DNA of 64,000 bases from Craterostigma plantagineum (GCA_027422505.1 JAPQWV010000675.1:186001-250000), one strand, 5' to 3'. Shown: positions 49,701-61,172, numbered from the stretch's first letter. The notes: a model not told the origin generated them from the letters alone. Program-made: numbers and translations.

Positions 49701-50440
49701 AGTTCACGGTTATGGAACTCGTACCCAAGGCTGCGCTCCTCTTCTCGTTTCCCGATATAAGACCGGATTATCGTTGGAGAAGTTCACTTCGTGGTGCTCC
49801 TCTTTCCAACCGTTCTGAAGAGCGTACGAGATTGCCGTTGGAGAAGTTCACAGCATGATCCATGCCATCTTCTAAGAGATAGTCGGAAGGCAGGTTCCTT
49901 TGGTCTGATTTTTGCGCGTTGAGCAATGCCTTCGTTTGTCATCATCCCCGTTTATTTTATTTTCTCCCCCTCCTTTTCTCGTTTGAACAACCATCCGAAG
50001 AGTATAGAATACGGTTGAAGGCTAGGAATGAGATTCAAAGGAAGAAAAGGACATCGTAGATGGCTCAAAGTGGATGACTAAGGGTAATGTGAGGGAAAAA
50101 ATTTATAAGGCCGAGTGAGGAATAACCTAAGCACCCTTATCATTTTCCTAACGATCTAAGACAAGGTGAGTATGAAGCCAAGTATCACTAGTTAAGACAA
50201 GTAATCATGTGTGACTCACTCGAGAAATAGATCCAAAGAAAGGAAAATAACCAGGCTAGAATCCTTACATATGTATAGTGGCTTTGTGTCTAGTGGAGCA
50301 ACCTAATGACCTTTAGACAAAAGAATGCGACTTAGACTAACAAAATTAAGCAATTAAATCGATCGCATGTCGGGATAATATTCTAAGTGACATTAGATCA
50401 AAGCATCCTAAAGGATTTCGGCATCCCCCTTATTATATAT
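46782..50440 (-). other. Copia D spacer between RNase H and accessory ORF
   Basis: This is about 3.6 kb with no credible gene. The half next to the accessory ORF (46900-48450) is dense in CGATCGAGAAA-type words. PPT-like runs (AGGGGGAG and variants, minus strand) lie near 48471, 48624, 48783, 49966 and 50424. A degenerate tandem repeat built on GATTATCGTTGGAGAAGTTC fills 49590-49850. Inverted matches in E show that the spacer is a family feature, not random flanking DNA. Confidence 0.75.
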
Positions 50441-50444
50441 ATTT

Positions 50445-51787
50445 ATAATGTCTATGTGTTTTGTGCGTGAATGATGAACAAGATTGCAAGTGATAGCGAT
50501 GGCACTTTGACTATCACTATATAAGGGTATATTATTTAAAATGTACCCATAGTCGCGAAGCTGAGTCCGCATCCACAGCATTTGGGAGCAAAAACTGGCG
50601 GCAGCCACGTATTCCGCTTCGGCCGTCGAAATTGACACACAGTTATGCTTTTTGGATGACCAGCAGACCAGCTTTCCGCCTGGAAATTGAGCGCCACCGG
50701 ACGTGCTTTTCATGTCCATTCGGCAACCTGCATAATCAGCGTCAGTATAGCTGATAAGTTTGAAATTCGTACCCTTTGGATACCATAGTCCAAGGGTAGA
50801 TGTGCCCTTAAAGTAACGTAGAATCCTTTTAACCGCGAGCATATGGGATTCTTTGGGATCGGCTTGAAAACGGGCACATAAACATGTGGCAAACATGATA
50901 TCCGGTTGGCTTGAGGTGTGGTAGAGAAGAGATCCAATGATGCTGAGAGGCTTGCTCTGATCTTGATGGAATTTCTTCAGAATCTCATTGATGTATTTTG
51001 TATGACTGATGAAAATCCCATCTTCGAGTTGCCTGACTTGTAGTCCTAAGAAGAACTGCATCTCTCCCATGTGACTCATTTCAAACTTGCCTGTCATTAG
51101 ATCTCCGAACTTCGTGCAAAGCCGTGGATTAGTTGATCCGAAGATGATGTCGTCGACGTATACTTGGACGACCATCAGATCTTTGTCTTGCCATTTGATG
51201 AAGAGTGTTGTGTCTATTGTTCCCCGTATGAATCAAGACTTCACGAGGAATTCACTCAGGACATCGTACCAAGCACGAGGGGCTTGTTTTAGTCCGTAGA
51301 GAGCTTTGTCCAAACGATAGACGTGATCGGGATGTTCTTGATCGACAAAACCTGTCGGCTGAGCGACATAAACTTCTTCTTTTAAAGTGCCGTTGAGAAA
51401 GGTGTTCTTAACATCCATTTGATATACTTTGAAGTCTTTGTGAGCCGCATAAGCTAAAAAAGGCGGATAGCTTCGATCCGGACAACAGGAGCATATGTCT
51501 CGTCGTAGTCGATGCCTTCCTGTTGATTGTATCCATTCGCAACTAGCCTTGCTTTGTTCCAGATCACTTCACCATCTTCATTCTTCTTGTTTTTGAATAC
51601 CCATTTAGTTCCGACAATTGTTTTCCCATGCGGACGGCGTACTAAGGTCCACACTTGAAGACGTTCGAATTGATGAATTTCATCATGCATTGCTATTACC
51701 CAATCCGGGTCTTGCAGTGCGTCAGCTACCTTGGTAGGATCATTTTTACTTAAGAAGCAGCTGAAGAGACTGTGTTGACGAAGTGTC
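50445..51787 (-). pseudogene. Copia D reverse transcriptase and RNase H (broken)
   Basis: RT reads [51 protein letters not shown] and [17 protein letters not shown], then VVQVYVDDIIFGSTNP with the YVDD active site intact. RNase H follows ([32 protein letters not shown]). There are breaks near 51455 and 51233, an internal loss of about 25 codons after QSKPLS (near 50945), and loss of the RNase H C-terminus at 50445. Translation there runs into spacer. Confidence 0.9.
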
Positions 51788-52611
51788 CTCTCAGATTAGC
51801 AGATTTAGTGTTGGGTTCAGATATGATTCCTAAATTTTTATTCGGAGGAGTTTTAATAATAATAAAAGACACTCATAGTAATAAAAGAGTCACTTCTACG
51901 TTCAAAATAATTGCATCTACTTGTTCACTTCAGCCTATCACCTTTAGAAGCGATAATTTCGAAATAGGCTCTACCTCAAAAATTACAAATAATCATTCTG
52001 AAACAAATGCTACAAGGAAGACCCGTAGGAAACAAGATCCAACCATAAAGAAAGCTTATAGCGCTGTACATGCCTGTACTCACCTAAGGTATCCCGTAAA
52101 GATTGAGTCCCCCAAGCACCTTAGGAGATTATCAAAAGAATAGATCTTTTCCCCGATCAAACCTTTCAAAGCATTTGTACGTGCTGAATTGACCTTCCCT
52201 GCAAGGTTCAACCCAAATGGGTTCCTAAATCTCCGCCTAGGACGTCAAAAGCCAAAAAGGCCAAGTCTCCTATAGAGGCAAAACCCAAACCCTGCAAGGT
52301 TCAACCCAAACCCAAACCCAAACCCAAACCCAAACCCATTTCTCCGAAAGTGGCCAGGTGGTCTTTCATGCTGACCGGTGCAGAATTTTGGATAGTCAGG
52401 ACACAGAACTCCATCAAGGACTTCGGAAATACAATCTTTACACGATCAACCAGACGTCCGTGCGGCCCTCGACAGTTGTATGCCTCATCTCTCAGATTGA
52501 CTTACAGAGGAATAGCCTATGGCATCAACGACTGTCTCATCTGAATATGAAAGCTCTCCAACGTCTTTCTATGAAAAAGTTGGTTCACGGTCTTCCAACT
52601 ATACTACTAAA
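51788..52611 (+). pseudogene. Copia E gag-pol fragment, with inverted start
   Basis: From about 51850 the plus strand matches copia A gag and protease sequence (DTHSNKRVTSTFKIIAST, RRKQDPTIKKAYSAVHAC). It then skips to MVFHADRCRILDSQD near 52358 and GAG_pre-integrase (SLWHQRLSHLNMKALQRL), ending near 52610. The first 50 bp (51788-51840) still match A in D's orientation, so the strand switch falls between 51840 and 51850. A CCCAAA hexamer run sits at 52300-52338. The whole piece is non-functional. Confidence 0.8.
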
Positions 52612-55157
52612 ACCGAACCTCTGATACCACCTGTGGCGACCCTACTTTTCTAATTAGGATTATTGGCGGATTTCCGCAGCGTAAGCCGCGGAAGGACCGT
52701 CTAATTAAAACTTTTTCCTAGAATAATATACATTACGACAAAATGTCGTCTACATAGTCAATCTATACAAAGGCCGTAGCCCCAAAATAATAAAATAGCA
52801 AAAACCCTAACGCCGCTCCACAGGTCGCATCCATGTACCGCCCCGCCCTCAAAAGTCCGTGGAGCACCGCCACCAGCCGCCTCAGCCTTGACGCATAGCA
52901 GCGTCAGACTCAGTACCTACAACATGTAAACACTGAGAAATTTTGCCCAGTAGGTGAATAAAATGCATGTATGCAAGTGTGCGCTCAATCCCAATCCCAA
53001 TATCTCACATGCCATGCACACTCTTTCTTTTCCCACATTCCTATCTCACATTACAATATGGGGCCCATGGTTAGGCTCACGCGCGCAATAATGTCATGGG
53101 TGGTCACGTGAATCCACCTGTAATCAGCGGTAAGCTACGCCGGTAGTGCACTGATCGATCACGTCAATGGCCACCTACCAAGTCGTCTCTTCCACAATAA
53201 ATCATGGGCGATCAAGCCCGTATCTATATATATATATAATCATCTGGCGTTTGCACCTCGAATCGACCACATCCGAGTAGACAGATCGATCACGTCTGTC
53301 TCGGCCAGGTAATCTGTGAGCCTAACAAGTCGTCGCAATAATCTCAATCTACCCCACTTAACAATACCTCGAATCATCACCGTCTCAATACGGTGGAAAC
53401 CATCTCTCGCCCTCACGTGATATGCACGTGTCATGCCATGCATATATAGAAATCTCATAAAGGCATGATTTATATAAAACGTACGTAACAGGTAAAACAC
53501 GTAAATCACGTAAGTCACGTAAATCACCAAAATCATCGAATCATATGAAGACACATAAATCACATATGTGTTTACGCATTGTAGATGGATGATCCACCTA
53601 CCTGTCCTCCCGATATCGCTAAATGAGGGGTCTGATGGAATCCCTATAAGTTGATTCTCTGAATAAATAAATTTATTATATCAGTATATTTGCTAAACTG
53701 TATAAGTTTTTAAGTTCCCAAACTCTAATTATAGAAAATCCTAAAATTTATGAAAACCTAAAAATAATGATATTCCTAAAATAAATAAACCCTAAAATAA
53801 TGAAAACCCTAGATATAGCAAAATTCTAAAATACCAAAAAATTTATTAACTAAAGCACAATGTCGAAATATTTATACAATTATCGAGGTCTTTAATATAA
53901 ATGTCGAGATCTATATATATACATATATAACTAATGTCGAAAACATCAACCATATCGACATTCTATAAATGTCGATAGAAATGTCGAGTATATTGAAAAT
54001 GTCGAGACATATAAAGATGTCGAATTATACAAATGTCGAGACCATCATTTGAAAAAGTCGAACCCTTGAAAAATGTCGAGATGTTAATCTTAAAAATGTC
54101 GTGATCTATACCTAATAAATGTCGAGCTATTACAATCATGCTTAAAGAAAATGTCGAGCTCATCAATTCGACTTTTATTATGATATCGAGATCCTATTGA
54201 TAATATCGAGACCTTCATTTTATTATCCAACATCTCGAATTTCCCGTCAAATCACTAACCCATTTGTGATAATATCGAACCATGACATAGCTAAGTCATG
54301 AAGACTTCTCATTATACCTATCGAAAGCCTTCCTAGTTATTAAACTCGAAGTTTTTCTATTACATATCTCGACTTTCTATACATTCCGACATCTAATAGA
54401 TATATTTCGAAACTTTTCCTATCCTATATATATTTCGTAGTTATCATTAAGGTCACTGAAATACATCTCCCTATCTCTTCAAAGAAACCCTAAAAATCGT
54501 ACACCTTAAAGTATCAATCCTCAAGAACACAACCGTCTTTGACAACCATTAAGTTTCCTATATCAGCCCCCAAGAACTCGTGGAACCTTCGAATTACTGC
54601 AAGTATTAAATACAGCAAGCATAGAGAATTTTTAGGCATAATTCTTGTGAGCATTAAGCATATTAAACAAATATATACCTTACTTCGAATCTTCAGTCTT
54701 TCAATTTACTAATTCTTCAAAGTTGTTGAGTTCTTATCTTTATATTGACAACTTCTGCTCTTGCTTGACGTCTTCTCTTCTTGCCAAGTGTTTTCTTACT
54801 AAATTAATGGTTCTAGATATAAGTTGGATGAGTATTATATCATCGAAAATATCATTTGATGGGACATGTTAATGACGTAAGTTTCCCTAATGCCTAAGTA
54901 AAAATTGTTAAAGTTTGGTTTTGAGTACTTGGGCCTTAATTCTAAAGACCAAATATAACTTAATTAAAGTTAGCCCAACTTAGTAAATTCTAGTATTATA
55001 ATTTTTAATTTAGTGTTTTGATAAATTTTGAAACCAAGTTGAAATTAGGAATTTATATTTTTATTTTACAATTTTAATTTCTTTGCCAACTTCCTAATTC
55101 GTAAAATTACATAATTAATTACTACAAAATCCCGTATTAAATTTTACGGGTATTACA
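52612..55157 (-). repeat. G2-family gypsy LTR with PBS stub
   Basis: The LTR at 52632-55157 has the same ends as the G2 LTR (minus strand TGTAATACCCG to GTCGCCACA). About 20 bp of internal sequence including the PBS (CTCTGATACCACC) remains at its left. Everything else of the element, including the other LTR and the copia integrase that should lie to the left, is gone. This is a deletion product, not a clean solo LTR. About 53860-54470 carries dense TGTCGAGA and ATCGAG words. Confidence 0.88.
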
Positions 55158-56533
55158 AAATCAACCAATTCGAAGTCTTCAAGTGTGGACCTTGGTACCC
55201 CGTTCACATGGGAAAACAATAATCGGAACTAAATGGGTATTCAAAAACAAGAAAAATGAAGATGGTGAAGTGATCCGAACAAAGCAAGGCTAGTTGCGAA
55301 GGGATACAATCAACAGGAAGGCATCGACTACGACGAGACATATGCTCCTGTTGCCCGAATCGAAGCTATCCGCCTTCTCCTGGCTTATGCGAATCACAAA
55401 GACTTCAGAGTTTATCAGATGGATGTGAAGACCGCCTTTCCCAACGGTGTGTTAAAAGAAGAAGTCTACGTCGCTCAGCCAGAATGCTTCGTTGATCAAG
55501 AACATCCTGATCACATATATCACTTGGATTCGTACGAGGAACGATAGACACAACTTTCTTCATCAAATGGCAAGGCAAAGATCAGATGGTCATTCAAGTA
55601 TACGTCGACGACATCATCTCTGGATCAACTAATCCACGGCTTTGCACGAAGATCGGAGGTCTAATGAAAAGCAAGTTCGAGATGAGTCACATGGGAGAGA
55701 TGCAGTTCTTTTTAGAACTACAAATCAGGCAACTCGAAGATGGGATTTTCATCAGTCAGACAAAATACATCAAGGATATTCTGAAGAAATTCCATCAAGA
55801 TCAGAGCAAGCCTTTCAGCACTCCTATGTCACCAAGCTGCAAGTTGGATGCCGATCCCTCTGGCAAGTCGGTCGATATCACATTGTATCGCAACATAATT
55901 GGATCTCTTCTCTACCTCACTTCGAGCCGGCCGGACATCATGTTTGCCACCTTCTTATGTGCCCGTTGTCAAGCCGATACCAAAGAATCCCATATGCTCG
56001 CGGTCAAAAGGATCCTGCGTTTCCTTAAGGGCACTTCTAACCTTGGACTATGGTATCCAAAGGGTTCGAACTTCAAACCTATTGGCTACACTGATGCTGA
56101 TTATGCAGGTTGCCGAATGGACAGGAAAAGCACGTCTGGTGGCGCTCAATTTCTAGGTGAAAAGCTGGTCTGCTGGTCATCCAAAAAGCAGAATTATGTG
56201 TCAACTTCGACGGCCGAAGCAGAGTACGTGGCTGCCGCCAGTTGTTGCTCCCAGATGCTGTGGATGCGGACACAGCTTCGCGACTATGGGTACAATTTAA
56301 ATAATATACCCATATATAGTGATAGTCAAAGTGCCATCGCTATTACTTGCAATCCTGTTCATCACTCACGCACAAAACACATAGATATAAGATATCACTT
56401 TATCAAAGATCACGTAGAAAAAGGCACCATAGATATGTATTTTGTGAACACGGAAATCCAACTAGCCGACATTTTCACCAAGGCTTTGGATGAGAAACGA
56501 TTCCAATTCCTTGTCGGAAAATTAGGCAGTTGA
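55158..56533 (+). pseudogene. Copia E reverse transcriptase and RNase H
   Basis: RT starts directly at the LTR edge (INQFE, then KWVFKNKKN in a shifted frame), with [17 protein letters not shown] and [11 protein letters not shown] deletion near 55530 removes the [11 protein letters not shown] region. From 55586 the frame is open to a natural stop: VIQVYVDDIISGSTNP with [53 protein letters not shown] and ADIFTKALDEKRF. This is the best-preserved RNase H of the family in the window. Confidence 0.92.
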
Positions 56534-56683
56534 ATCTCCCGTAATATGTGCATTATCTGATCTTCTGTGCTATTACATGCTCTATTCTATGTTTTTTTTC
56601 ATGCTTATTTGTCTTTATCTTGCGTGATATCAAAAAAATAATATAATATAAAAAAATAAAAAATAAAAAATAAAAAAAAATAA
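56534..56683 (+). other. Copia E spacer, left of MULE
   Basis: The AT-rich start of the 3' spacer matches copia A just past its RNase H stop. It ends in a run of A and TAAA, where the MULE inserted. Confidence 0.75.
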
Positions 56684-56961
56684 GGGAAATTCCGGTTGGT
56701 GCCCCTCTACTTATGACATTTCCAGCTGGTGACCAAACTTACTTTTCAATTCCAACTGGTACCCCTGTGGTATGATATAACATAACAACGTGCCCTATTC
56801 GACCAAAAAAGATTTTCGAGTGTATTAATCGTTAGGGACTAAGGGACTCCATGATAAAGACTAAAATACCCATCAATTCTCGTAACTCGATCTTACGCTG
56901 AATTAAAATTTTTAGGGCTCTTCAGAAGATCAAGAATTAGGGACGAAAATTCAAAAATGTA
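56684..56961 (+). repeat. MULE left terminal inverted repeat
   Basis: It matches the reverse complement of 61173-61453 with few changes, from GGGAAATTCCGG to ATTCAAAAATGTA. MULE TIRs of this length usually carry the promoters. Confidence 0.93.
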
Positions 56962-57385
56962 AGCACCTCCGCCTTCGACTTTCCGTCAACAAGCGAGCTT
57001 TCTTAGAGCTATCGTCCCCATGATTTTGGCTTTCTTGAGAAATCGTATGAGTTTTATCATCTTAGAGCAATGGCTAATTTGATTTGATACTGCGATTTCA
57101 AAGTTATTACCTTACTCCATTTTGCCATTGAGTGTGCGATTGAATAATCATCTTACAGTTTGTTTCTTTACACATCGTGCTGAGTGCTATTGGGGTTTAT
57201 TATTATATTCTTTATATCTTGCTTTGATTCTTTTTCTACCTGATGTTTTCGTCTTAGATGACATCTATTCTTTATATCTTGTTTTGATTCTTTATTAATA
57301 TTCTTTATATCTTGCTTTGTGATGCGAGTTTGTGTTTTAAGTGTGGGTGGTCGTACTTAGTATATTCTTATGTATTTTTTGCAGA
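56962..57385 (+). other. MULE 5' untranslated region, possible leader intron
   Basis: T-rich DNA without an ORF. TTTTTTGCAG at 57375-57384, one base before the first ATG (57386), looks like a 3' splice site, so a leader intron is likely. A TTCTTTATATCTTG phrase is repeated near 57207, 57268 and 57301. Confidence 0.5.
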
Positions 57386-57493
57386 ATGATCGAATCAATT
57401 GATGCCCAGCCACTAGAGATTGAGCCATCTGAGCAACCTCACCCCGATACGTCTGCTGCACCATCTAATGCTCAACCATAACATGTGCAATCT

Positions 57494-59946
57494 ATGACTC
57501 AATATGAACCTCATAGGAAGAAATTGGCTAGAACAATAGCTAGAAGACTTGGTTTGGGATCTCAACCTTCTGTTAGAGAAAGTTGTAGGAGGAGTGTGAC
57601 TAGGGTCAATAAAGCTTCGGGGAATAGAGTAGATGCTGAGTCTCAGGCACAAGCTCGTGCGTTATCGGATGATGAAGATTATGAGCCATCCAATGAAGCG
57701 GAATCGAATGATATCGATTTGGGGTCGGGGCCATCAGATGAGGAATTCGTGTGTGTGCGAGATAGTTTTGAACCTGATTTGGGGCATGCATGGCCTGACC
57801 GATGCGGTGACTTAGAATCTTATTTTGATAATCTGTTTGACAATGGAGAGCTATGCATAGAACGTAGTTTCGGGAATATCATGCTGAAACCATGGATGCT
57901 TTTTATGGATAAAAAGCATTTCAAATCAATATTCAAAGACTATTGCATTCAAGAAGGATTCTCTGTCGTAGTTAGAAAAGCAGACAAAGGGAGATTTACA
58001 TGTGAGTGTGCTGCTGAGGGATGTCTGTATAGACTCCATGCCAGCGTGTTGGCTGATGGCCATACATGGGCCATTAAGTCCATTTTGGATGAGCATAAGT
58101 GCAGTAGGTTGGTTGAGTTCAATCCCATGGCTGATTACAAATGGGCAGCTGATAAAGTGTTGGAGGACATTAGGGCTAATCCCGATATTTCCATCAAGTC
58201 ACTGAACATTCTGCTGTTAGAGAGGTACCAAGTGCAGCTGAAAAAATCAACAGCATATAGCATGCAATCTTATGCGTTGACACTGATAAATGGAGGTTTT
58301 GACACGTCTTATTCGAGGCTTCCTGCATATTGTGAGGTAATCAAGCAAACCAACTCCGGCTCGGTAGCCCATTGTGCTTGGGGTGAGATGCATAATATCG
58401 CTGAAGGTATCGAACGGCCGTTAATTTTTAAGTATATCTTCATCTCATTCAAAGCAGAATTTGAGGGTCTTCTAAGGGGTTGTAGAGGCCTGATTGGGGT
58501 TGATGGAACACATTTGAAGGGGAATTATGGTGGTGTGTTGCTATCCGCCGTTGCACTTGATGGAAATAATGAGTTGTTTCCCATATCGTATGCCATCGTT
58601 GATGCTGAAAATAAAGAGAATTGGTCTCGCTTTTTCTACCACTTGAGACAGTTAATACAAGAAAGCAGTAGGAATGATTGGACCATAATATCTGATCGAC
58701 AGAAGGTTAGTGCAGTTCTATTTATCCTTTGTGTTATTTTAATAATGCACTTGTTTTTGTTTTCATAATACTTACTTTTTGTAGGGAATTTTACCTGCTC
58801 TTGAAGAAAGATGGCCAGAAGTAAGAAGAAGGTTTTGCGCTAGACATCTTTGTGCCAACTTTAAGAAATCTTTTCCTGGACCTCTTATGCACGCATTATT
58901 TTGGAGAATAGTGAATGCATATTCTGAATTTTCATTCAATAAAGCCATGGAAAGGATGCAAAAAGAGGGAGGAGCAGCGGCTAAAAAATGGTTTGATGAA
59001 TTAGGAGATAAATCACAATGGGCACGGCATGCATTTGAGCCTTCTTTGTGTCAAGATGAAAACACCTCAAACTTTGTGGAGTCGTTCAACAATCTACTAG
59101 GGGCTGACAGATGTAAACCTGTCCTAACTCATCTCGAAGGTATTACTTATTTTTTGATCAATTCTCTCTGTAGCATTCTAACATTTGCCTTCTATTTTCT
59201 GATCAATTCTCTTCGTAGGCATTCGGAGGGTGACTATGGTCAGACAATCAAAGAGGCAGCAAACTTCGAATGAGTGGGATGAGAATGGGTTGTGTCCGAA
59301 GATAACAAGGTTGGTGAAGACTATTAGTGTGGACTCAAGGTCTTGTAACGTCCTTACTGCTGGCAAAGGCGAATTTGAAATCCAAGACGGTACGTCATTT
59401 TTGCCTCTTTCGTTAAACAACAAAAGTTGTACTTGTGGCAAGTGGCAGATTAGCGGGATACCTTGTGTGCATGCTATGAGAGCTATCAATCATTTGAGGT
59501 GTTCTTATATTCCTTATGTGAGTGAATGGTTCTCGGTGAAAAAGTATAAAGAGGCATATGGGTTGAATATTCACCCGATGCCATCTGACGAGAGATGGCC
59601 ATCTTTTGACCTTCCCAATATCAACCCTCCTCAAATGAAGAGAAGCATTGGAAGGCCTAGCCGAAATAGAAGAAGAGAGCATGGTGAGCCAGCAAAGCGG
59701 AGAAGATCAACGACTGTGCAATGTAAGAAATGCAAGGCTTATGGTCATAATTCAAAGACTTGCAAAGGTGGTCTAACCGCACATGAGATGAGAAACCAAG
59801 AAGGAATTAAAGTAGACACAAGGAAAAGAACGAGAAAGAAAGCACAAAAAGCGGCAGGGTGTTCGTCGCAAACCACACAGTCCGTTGCTTCACAGTCGGC
59901 ACAGCCCGCTGCTTCGCAGCCATCATCATCAGTTCCAGCATCTTAA
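57494..59946 (+). CDS. MULE transposase (MuDR-type), three exons
   Basis: Exons 57494-58705, 58785-59139 and 59219-59946 join in frame to 764 residues. Intron ends are GTTAGT...TTTGTAG and GTATTA...TTCGTAG. In order: an acidic N-terminus; a MuDR N-terminal domain near residues 150-200 (CECAAEGCLYRLHAS); a catalytic core with D337 (GVDGTHLKG), D401 (SDRQK) and a candidate E503 (NFVESFNN); a SWIM zinc finger with C593, C595, C605 and H607; and a knuckle near 691-704 (CKKCKAYGHNSKTC). It catalyses cut-and-paste transposition in the nucleus. An earlier in-frame ATG at 57386 meets a TAA at 57479, so I use the ATG at 57494; losing about 36 N-terminal residues may or may not matter. Confidence 0.92.
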
Positions 59947-60349
59947 TGTTTTGCGTTTATTTTGTGATGATGAATATTTTGTAAACGATTCTGATGTTGA
60001 ATTTTTTATGTCACCTGGGCTGAAAATTCTGTTTCTGTAATGTTTGAAGAATATTTTTTAGTGCTTTAGCAATTCTAGTGAATATTTTCTGAAGGTTTCC
60101 AGCAACTGAACATTCTGCTTCAAATTTGAGCTTTGTATGTCTCAAGATTACCTAAAGAACAACAAAAGTCTAAAGATTTACAAAGCAGGAAACAATTCGC
60201 AATAAAACCTAAAATATAACAAAAGTCTTGCAGATTTACAAAGCATGAAACAGTTGGCAATAAAACCTGCTTGAACTACAAGATATCTGCTTGAAACTAT
60301 TATTTCACCAAAAAAGAAATACACTTGGAAGAACTACAACAATTTGAAA
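59947..60349. other. MULE intergenic region between convergent genes
   Basis: About 400 bp of AT-rich DNA lies between the transposase stop and the stop of the minus-strand gene. It presumably holds both 3' UTRs. A phrase around AACAAAAGTCT, AAAGATTTACAAAGCA and AACAATTCGCAATAAAACC is partly repeated about 60 bp later. Confidence 0.5.
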
Positions 60350-60754
60350 CTACTTGAAGAGGACAATTACAACAACAGCCAACATAATAAGGATAATTTT
60401 AGGCATCCAGCTCACACCAGTACCTAATTCTTTAACCAACGTTTTCACCTCTTCTACATTTTTGTTTAGATCTTCAATTTTATCTTTCATTTGATGTGCC
60501 GAATGATCCAATTCTCGTTCTCGAAACTCCACAGCTCCACCACTCCCATAGCTTATAACATGCTCAAAGCTAAGCCACATAAAGAAATTGCATGGAGAGC
60601 ATCTGAAATACGGGACATTTTTATTCTTCGCCGATTCTGAAATTTTCAAATCAACCTTGATTCCGCAATGAGGGCACTTTTGAGCTCTTAATTTCAGACC
60701 ACATTGGCGTTGGGTTGTCCAGTTTGAAGAACTCCCCTGTGAATATTCTTCCAT
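60350..60754 (-). CDS. GRF-type zinc finger protein with C-terminal membrane anchor, inside MULE
   Basis: This is a 134-residue protein convergent to the transposase. C27, C30, C52 and C55, with the CNFFMWL ending, fit a GRF-type zinc finger, a fold thought to bind nucleic acid. Residues about 75-110 form a likely coiled coil (KIEDLNKNVEEVKTLVKEL). Residues about 115-134 are a hydrophobic segment (IILIMLAVVVIVLF), so the protein may be tail-anchored. Small plant proteins of this plan are common and uncharacterised. Its place inside the TIRs, opposite the transposase, recalls mudrB in MuDR, but I see no sequence likeness to claim. It could instead be a captured host gene. The frame is open with a normal ATG and stop. 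Confidence 0.78.
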   Translation of the reverse strand: MEEYSQGSSSNWTTQRQCGLKLRAQKCPHCGIKVDLKISESAKNKNVPYFRCSPCNFFMWLSFEHVISYGSGGAVEFRERELDHSAHQMKDKIEDLNKNVEEVKTLVKELGTGVSWMPKIILIMLAVVVIVLFK

Positions 60755-61172
60755 GTTCTGTACAAAACCATAGTTCTATATCAATTGACGAAAAGTACGC
60801 ATTAACATCATGACTCGACAGGAAAATCCAATCGCATAGAGAGGAAACAACAATTCCAGATTTTAAAAACCAACAACGACAATTAAAAATGGGAGACACA
60901 AAATTCATTTCAAAAACTGATTTAATCCACAAGCACGGTTTGATATCCACCATCACAACCAACCAAATAGAAATTTCCTCACAATTTGAATGCCCAAATA
61001 AACGTTTTTCACCTAAACGTCAACTAATTTGCGCCATAACAAATAAACATATAAACAAACTGTAATTGCTCTTTGACGATGCAAACTCAAACCCTGATTC
61101 GACCAAACAGGAGGCAATCATGGTAGGTTAGGGCGTCAAACTCTTTCTCTGTTACGATCTGAAAGAGCTTGA
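60755..61172 (-). other. MULE right subterminal region
   Basis: The likely promoter side and leader of the minus-strand GRF gene. TTTTGTACAG about three bases before the ATG could be a splice acceptor. No convincing additional gene; the open frame 60651-60962 is in a shadow frame without recognisable content. Confidence 0.45.

Larger units (their letters stand above)
44571..51787 (-). mobile_element. Ty1/copia element D, RT to accessory ORF
   Basis: On the minus strand this copy shows RT and RNase H (51787-50445), spacer (50440-46782) and accessory ORF (46781-44571) without interruption. This ties the accessory ORF to a copia pol. It is truncated at 44571 by the C LTR, and near 51787 by a deletion that removes the integrase. 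Its spacer is an inverted match to E at 61478-63600. Confidence 0.88.

Noticed and set aside
52300..52338. Telomere-like hexamers (CCCAAA)n
   Set aside because: The plant telomere unit is CCCTAAA. This short run lies in a copia gag-pol fragment and looks like local slippage.
60651..60962. 103-codon minus-strand frame overlapping the GRF gene
   Set aside because: It is in a different frame from the zinc-finger protein and has no recognisable content.
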